Assembly (NCBI GenBank): GCA_944990035.1
Contig: CALYLX010000160.1
Coordinates: forward strand, 1-64,000
DNA from: Clitopilus passeckerianus
Taxonomy: Eukaryota > Basidiomycota > Agaricomycetes > Agaricales > Entolomataceae
Reading direction: 5' to 3'
DNA length: 64,000 nt
Positions 58,530-64,000 of the stretch are shown here, piece after piece. The stretch's first letter is position 1. The number at the start of each line of letters is the position of its first letter. The position numbers were made by a program, and so were the translations under genes. The notes under the pieces were generated by a model. The model was not told where the DNA came from. It made no database searches and saw only the letters and a program-made list of their open reading frames with translations.

Positions 58530-59526
58530 GGGGTGCCAGCTTTTTACGTTCCGGCTCACGTTACACGTTCCCGAGCTACGTTCCCGTTCCCAAAGTACGT
58601 TCCCGAAGTACGTTCCAGATACGTTCCAGAATTTTAATTGTTGATGTATTTCTATTGTATTTGAATGCCATTTAGTGGATACTTATGTACCGATCATGAT
58701 AATTCAAGCATTCTTCTGCCGTTTTCGGACTGGACGAGCCTTCGGTTTCTTTTTGACTTCTGTTATCTCTTCCTTGACTGGTAACTCCACATAATCGGGT
58801 CCACGCTGGCAAATCAAATCGATCAGGGCATAATTCACGAGCGTCAAAAATGCTGTGTTCTTACCTCTAACTCGCTGTCCTTGCCTTTCCGGTTCTCGTA
58901 GTTCCAATACGCTGGGACACCTTCGTATGGGTTCCACTGGTCTTGATGATCACCTGCGTCCATAGATTATTCACCTTATATTTTATCTCTTAATATAGCT
59001 TAGTGTATACTACAATGCTTATACCTCTCAAAATAATTCTTTCTAGGCATGATACTCTGGTGCTGATCCTTTTGGCTTGTCAGGTGAACTGCACTGACGT
59101 TTTCAACAGCATAGAAGTATATACGGTTCCAGTTTTTAGATATAATCGCCGCATATCTTCTTTTGTATATACCAAATTAGTTTAAGTGCTTAATGACAGA
59201 CGCACTGGCCTCCACACGCCAATTCCTCAGCGTTTCGAGCCTTTAGTATCGCCATCAATTGAATCCGAACTCCGACCGAATCCCAAGGATAAGCTTGACC
59301 TAGGTTGGCGTCGTTCACGTTCAAACTCACTTCTAGAACAAAATAAAGCACGTATAGGTCTGGAAAATGTAGTTTATAACATATCTGTATGATATATAAT
59401 GCTTCCAGACGCTAAATTCGACCTTCGTAGGTAACGCATGTAACGCATACGTTCCACTGGAACGGTAACGTAAGGAACGTACGGGAACGCACACGTTCCA
59501 GCGAGAACGTAAAAAGTATGTAGCCC
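58530..59526. mobile_element. Non-autonomous Mutator-like DNA transposon (997 bases)
   Basis: It is bounded by a perfect 9-base direct repeat TCCATAAGG. The ends are degenerate inverted repeats: the left begins GGGGTGCCAGCTTTTTACGTTC, the right (reverse complement) GGGCTACATACTTTTTACGTTC. Both ends carry dense ACGTTCC(C) iterons (58545-58632 on the left, 59445-59510 on the right, mostly inverted). The interior has no transposase, but holds an intact two-exon mini-gene on the minus strand. Subterminal iterons and 9-base duplications are typical of Mutator-like (MULE) elements; family assignment is inference from these structures. It inserted about 100 bases from the 3' end of the GH62 gene. 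Confidence 0.72.
58704..58963 (-). CDS. 66-residue mini-gene inside the transposon
   Basis: Exons 58865-58963 and 58704-58805 are joined by a 59-base intron (GTAAGA...TTGCCAG) and give 66 codons plus TGA from the ATG at 58961-58963. The N-half is aromatic and acidic (QWNPYEGVPAYWNYENRKGK). The C-half is basic (VKKKPKARPVRKRQKNA), resembling a nuclear localisation or nucleic-acid-binding tail. A TATA-like AT-rich run lies just upstream (near 58970-58995). It has no recognisable family. It could be a captured host gene piece or an element-specific protein. The open frame and clean splice sites suggest selection or recent capture. Confidence 0.5.
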
Positions 59527-59535
59527 TCCATAAGG
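59527..59535. repeat. Target-site duplication, right copy
   Basis: TCCATAAGG, the right-hand copy of the 9-base duplication flanking the element. Confidence 0.75.
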
Positions 59536-59633
59536 TCTCAAAAAAACATTTATTCCATAGTTTTCAAGTCTGGTACAAGTCATTCATAGGAAACATCACT
59601 ACATTCTGCACTAACATTTGTCCGAGTCACGGA

Positions 59634-60933
59634 TTAGCAACTGGTCTGAGTAAGGAGAGCGAGCTTCCAAGGGAGTGAGTTGTAATCACCGCCAGCTGTG
59701 GGGCTGATACCTTGGTAGAGGTAGCGCATACCGCACGTACTGATGGACATAGTCTGATCAACGTTCGTGCGGATCACTTCGCCATGGCTGATATCCTTGG
59801 TCCAGGCGGAACCGCTGAATGCAACATTGTTGGCGCCTGCAAACGGGTTGGCCTGCGATGCAGCGAGCTGAGCCCACGAGCCGCTGAGGCTGTTTGAGCT
59901 CCAGGAGCGGAAGTATCTGCGACCGTCGCTGCCGATGCACTCTACGACGAGGAGGTAGGCATCGCCAACCTTGTAGACGTTGGATGCCTCAAAGAGGTTG
60001 TTCTTGGCATCCTGGAGCGCAATGACCGGTTCGCTCATGCCATTGGGGAAGTTGCTGACTGATGTCTGCGAGCGGTAGAGGTGACCGTTGTCGTCGGAAG
60101 AGAAGAGGTGGCAGTTGGCTGAGTCGCAAATGACCCACATGTCGACCCAGTAGCCGCTGCCGATGTTGTTCTTGATAGTGTTGGGCACACCACTGTAGAA
60201 GTTCTTAGGGGCCGTCCAACCTGCCGGATTACTGATGTCGGTGTTGGTCGAGTATGCGGCATTACCATTCTGGTAAATGAGGTACCACTTGTTCTGCGGG
60301 GCCATGAAGAAGACCTGGGGGGCAGCACGGTAGCCCGAACCGATCGGGGTCTGGTCGAGGTAGTAATAGGTCGCTGATCCTGCCTGATTGAAGTCGGTGA
60401 AGCTCAGGTAGACCATGTTGTAACCTCCGGCGGTCGCGGTGCTGGCGAAGACGTGGTATTTGCCGTTATAGTATACGATGGAGGGATCCTTGAGCGCAGC
60501 GATGTTTCGGCCATCTGACTTGGGGCCAATGAGTGGGCCGCTCGAGCTCCACTTGTAGCTAGTGGGGAGGTTTGCCCTGGAACTAAGAACGTTGGTATTG
60601 ATCGTGCCTGAGCCCTCAATGCATTGGGAGTGCCATTCTGGATGTGATTTAGCAGTGATTACTTCAACTCGCGATAGCTGTTACTCACGGTTTTGAACCA
60701 TACAAATGCCCTCGTCACAAGTTGTTGGGCCACTAAGAGAACGGTTAGTCACCTCTGTACTCATTGCGCGAAAAAATCAGTCATACGTGTAGCCTTGCTA
60801 TACATTCGAAAGTCAGTAAGGAGCGTGCAATGAGCGATGATTTAATACGTACGCCGCCACACTGTCCCCAGAGTGGTATGCCGGCCAAAGCGACCGAGAT
60901 TGTCATCGAAAGGACTATTAGAGCTTGAAGCAT
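59634..60933 (-). CDS. GH62 alpha-L-arabinofuranosidase with N-terminal CBM1
   Basis: Secreted enzyme that removes arabinose side chains from arabinoxylan. Four exons (60853-60933, 60787-60797, 60689-60732, 59634-60637) splice to 379 residues; exon 2 is only 11 bases. A signal peptide (MLQALIVLSMTISVALA) is followed by a CBM1 cellulose-binding module, GIPLWGQCGGQGYTGPTTC to WHSQCI, with the expected cysteines. A short Ser/Asn linker leads into the GH62 catalytic domain: YKWSSSGPLIGPKSDG, LKDPSIVYYNGKYHVFAS (base Asp), GYRAAPQVFFMAPQNKWYLI, GYWVDMWVICDSANCHLFSS and NNLFEASNVYKV (acid Glu). It ends PWKLALLTQTSC. Length and order match secreted basidiomycete GH62 enzymes. It fits plant-biomass degradation. 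Confidence 0.95.
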
Positions 60934-61080
60934 TGTGGGCGATACCTATGGTGAGGAGCATTTCCTATGCCTACCACGCGCCTTTATACTTGCAACAGTG
61001 GCTGGCTGGAGAAATGGCGGGAAATGGAGGTTCGATTTTGGGGCCGTGCGAGGAGCAAAGTTGCTCACTGTCAAGTGCGG

Positions 61081-61312
61081 AATAATAGGGCGGGCCGCCA
61101 GAGTTGGTTATGAATTGTAGGTCAGTCAGGTGGAGAGCGCCACGTCGTTTGTTCAAACTGTTATGCCTTCCATGTAACCATAGAAGAGTGTGCGGGATAA
61201 TGGAGCGGACCGCCAGAGTGTAGTTCTTGAATTGTAGGTCAGTCAGGTGGAGAGCTTCGCATCGTTTGGATGAACTGTTATGCCGAACAATTCAACCATA
61301 GAAGAGTGTACT
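61081..61312. repeat. Two tandem copies of a 117-base unit
   Basis: Units begin near 61081 and 61197 and share GGNCCGCCAGAGT, GAATTGTAGGTCAGTCAGG, TGGAGAGC, ACTGTTATGCC and AACCATAGAAGAGTGT in the same order. They lie just upstream of the GH62 start. Function is unknown, and no protein is encoded. Confidence 0.7.
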
Positions 61313-61363
61313 CTGAGAAGGCTTTATTGATTCCTTTTGGAATTTGGTCGTGCAGGGAGAGTA

Positions 61364-61713
61364 GAGAAGTTCAGCAGTCCACATCGAAATGTTTTGATCG
61401 CTCAGATTCACTCGGGTTTCGCTCGAAATGACCCACGATTGGGGCAAATTTGTGGAGTCATCACCTAAAGCGAGAAAGTGCTCTGAACACGTCGACCACT
61501 GCAATACGGCCTTGACCGTTGATCAGCTACATATATCGCTCGCCAACCAGAATGGCAGAGCACGGCGGTCAAGGAGATATATGTATTGTACTAGTGTCTC
61601 TGTTGATTTACTCCAAACTCCCATTTTAGGATGTTCAAGCGTGGAGCAGGCCGCTCAAATTCGAGAGGATTTCCCTCGGTCGAAACAAATTCATGTGGGC
61701 TGCTGAACTTCTC
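61364..61713. mobile_element. 350-base MITE with TA target duplication (Tc1/mariner-like)
   Basis: The left end GAGAAGTTCAGCAGTCCACAT and right end (reverse complement) GAGAAGTTCAGCAGCCCACAT form inverted repeats. Similarity continues less perfectly for a further 15-30 bases. TA dinucleotides flank both ends (61362-61363 and 61714-61715), as expected for Tc1/mariner-type insertion. There is no coding capacity. A separate 19-base palindrome, AAGTGGCTCAGAGCCACTT, lies just outside at 61728-61746. Confidence 0.7.
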
Positions 61714-61746
61714 TAGTGACGTTTAGGAAGTGGCTCAGAGCCACTT

Positions 61747-64000
61747 TCTCGGGCCGTAACGCGGAGCGTACCGATCATATTTCAGGCCTTTCTCCTTGAA
61801 CCCAGTTTGGGACATAGTTCATTCACGGCCACACACGTGAAAACAGAAAAAGGGAAGCCAAAACCTACAACATACAGTATAGAAATGGACATGAAGGGGT
61901 AGGTGGCTGAAAACTTATACAATATAACTAGGTTGTAGTAGGAATGTACACAAAGCTCGGAAATCCGTCGGTTTCGTTGCAAGGTCTCCATTATTTCTCC
62001 AAACATCTGGCTATATCATTTTGCCCCAATCACATGACTCAGCATGGAAATATTTGTCATTCACTGTGCGTGCAAATCTTTGCAAAACTATGCCATTAGG
62101 CCCCATAGCGGAATATATCTGTCCACTTGGGGAGAGGATGAACAAGAATCTGGTCTGTTCGTCATCTGTGAATCTCCGATACCTTCCCCGCATCTAGGAA
62201 GTCAGTAAGCACAGTTGGAATACCTCGTTGAATGGGAGAACCCACCAAGTTTGCTCAACACGGCAGCAGGATTTCGGTCGCAAGCTCATGATCAGTGATT
62301 TACCCCACTAATCCTTCCGATTGAAAGTGAGATCACGTGTAACAAAATCACTGGATTTTCCATGGGATCAATTGACGTTTGCGTAAGAATTCCTTGCTGA
62401 CAGTCTCGCAAACCACCATCGATACACCATCGGATCTTTGTGAGCGCGATGGACAAGGACGAAGGCTTGGGAAAAGAGTGGTATAGTTTTTGAGCTGGTT
62501 AACCCTTACAAACAGCGAAATTGCAGACATATGTGAATTGTTCATTTTCACCGTGACGATGAATTAGTAAAGCCAGACGCGTTCGCTCAGAAATGGACCA
62601 TGGTACTTGGGAGCATCGGGGAATGGGCGTCGGAAAAATCCGAGCAAATCACTCCTTGAAAAGCTGAGCCCAGCGGTTACAGGTCCCTCGCCCGATTTCA
62701 GGAAAACACATTGATCCTTAATGATTCCTCATCAACGGAGATCAGAGCGATCAGAGTCAAATTAAAGTCGTGGTTGAGCGATTTTGAAGACGCTAGAGAT
62801 GCAAGCGTAGATACAGTCGAAGATCCCCTTCCAAGGAGAGCGGATTATCTTCGCGAGTTCAAGTCGGTCGTTCTGGGATCGGTGGCCACCACCGTAGACA
62901 GCGAATCGCCTTGTTTGTTGTCGCTACTGACTTACTCGAACAGATTGGCAAAGTTGGGAGACGTCGTCCTTGGTGCTACAGGCATACTGAGTAGTCTACG
63001 AGCAAACGAAAATTTTGACCAGAAACGGAGAGTGATAGCACCTCTACGGCATTCACGCGCAGCCTGTAGAGACCTCTAACCACCTATGGTGGGACATCGA
63101 CGCTGATTAATTCACCTGCGGTGGCCCAGGGCTCGAACTCTAGCTGAAGCTTTGGGGCAATAAATAAAGTGATCCATCCATTCCGCGATTTTGACCTAGC
63201 TCATGCCTCTGGCCTTACAGAATCGTACCACGCCAGTGCTTGGCATAATCGGGAAAGGGTAAACCTGAGTGAAGCCACCATGCAAGCAAGATGAATCTGA
63301 TCGCTGACTCAAACTCGGGGCGTTGTTGTATATCAGAGTTCGCACTGTTGTGAGATGAGATACCTTCGTGCGCAGTGGAACCGCTGCCGGACTTCTGCAG
63401 CCAAATAAATTGCACACTGTTTTGGTTTGTAGCTCGAGGGCTCCAAGGGTCCTTTTTGGTATCGGGAAACTCAGACATTTATCGACCTCACTGTATGTCA
63501 TTTATGTGTAGCATGTAGAGACGAGTACCAATGGAATACAACGGTTACTGAGATGAGAGGATAAACTACGAGGTATACATATACGTGGGAGAGACAATGG
63601 AAGAAGACTGCTTTGGCCATTGGGGACAATGGTGGCATCGACCACAATGAGTGGCCGTGATGCCAAAGCGTAAGGAAGTTCTCATGATGCACGATTTGCC
63701 TCGAGATAGCATAGAGAAGGGACTGAAAAGAATTCTCAAAGGAATCACTAGTAGTTTGGCCAGTTGACTGGTATTACCGAGACTGCCTGATACATGTACA
63801 CGGGTATCCAGTACCGAGTAATCTTTCCAATTGAATGCACGGGCGCCCAATTATAGATCCTCAGCCTGAAGCACGGGCTACTCTCCCCATTCCGGTCAAG
63901 TAGTTGTATTGAACGATGTACGTTTCATCGACTCCACCTTTCTACATAAAGGCTCAGCGATTGAGGGCAAACTATTCACAACTTGAACCGCCACAGGTCA
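61747..64000. other. Gene-poor end of window
   Basis: About 2.2 kb without a confident gene. Minus-strand 62011-62193 opens with an ATG directly after an AG and reads RYRRFTDDEQTRFLFILSPS, which could be a last exon, but no upstream exon is found. Plus-strand 62711-63079 is open for 122 codons but starts only with TTG and has no recognisable domain. Minus-strand frames around 63200-63850 look like chance. No tRNA fold was found. Confidence 0.35.

Noticed and set aside
58209..58559. Minus-strand 116-codon frame as a gene
   Set aside because: It crosses the transposon boundary, has no splice support or domain, and starts within the element end. Kept only as a note in the flank.
1..64000. Secondary-metabolite gene cluster
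   Set aside because: A P450, several MFS carriers and a bHLH are present, but there is no polyketide synthase, NRPS, terpene synthase or other core enzyme, and the genes are interspersed with housekeeping genes.
1..64000. CRISPR array, prophage or bacterial operon
   Set aside because: Spliced eukaryotic genes throughout, and no regularly spaced repeat array.

Overview
The window reads as nuclear DNA of an agaricomycete (mushroom-forming basidiomycete). Nearly every gene is split by GT-AG introns of about 45-65 bases. Several families present are typical of this class: DUF6535, the repeat-associated family with the GTNxxEGGVHQN signature, and PH-domain proteins ending in a DLDERPMP block. A CBM1-tagged GH62 arabinofuranosidase fits a plant-litter or wood degrader. 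All calls come from reading the sequence; no search was run.

Layout. 0.4-5.5 kb: two broken lineage-specific genes. 5.5-12.5 kb: histone H2A with an MBF-type promoter palindrome, a GT61-like glycosyltransferase with two lost bases, a possible 68-residue microprotein and a DHA1 transporter. 13.1-15.2 kb: a Q-rich bHLH regulator. 16.8-22.8 kb: two tandem F-box/LRR-like paralogues sharing a 13-base microexon, with a small membrane protein between them. 23-28.8 kb: an FHS-type MFS transporter divergent from a Yra1/Mlo3/ALYREF mRNA-export adaptor, then a 6-phosphofructo-2-kinase whose phosphatase histidine is replaced by serine. 29-37.6 kb: a tandem duplication of about 4 kb carrying a PH-domain gene and the 5' end of a membrane-protein gene. 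37.8-45.1 kb: three tandem FHS-type MFS genes, two of them broken. 47-54.9 kb: a KEN-box protein, a Ran1/Ksp1-like kinase, and mitochondrial uS5m divergent from a PITH-domain protein across 129 bases. 55.5-57.7 kb: a decaying P450. 58.5-59.5 kb: a Mutator-like non-autonomous transposon with a 9-base target duplication and a two-exon mini-gene. 59.6-60.9 kb: the GH62 enzyme. 61-64 kb: a tandem repeat, a TA-flanked MITE and gene-poor DNA.

The conserved genes (H2A, Yra1-like, PFK26-like, uS5m, PITH, kinase, bHLH, DHA1, GH62) splice to uninterrupted frames. Single-base frame breaks are concentrated in duplicated or lineage-specific genes. That pattern favours real pseudogenisation over uniform sequencing error, although unresolved assembly indels remain possible. 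There is no single operon-like system; the units that appear coordinated are the divergent gene pairs and the two duplicated blocks.
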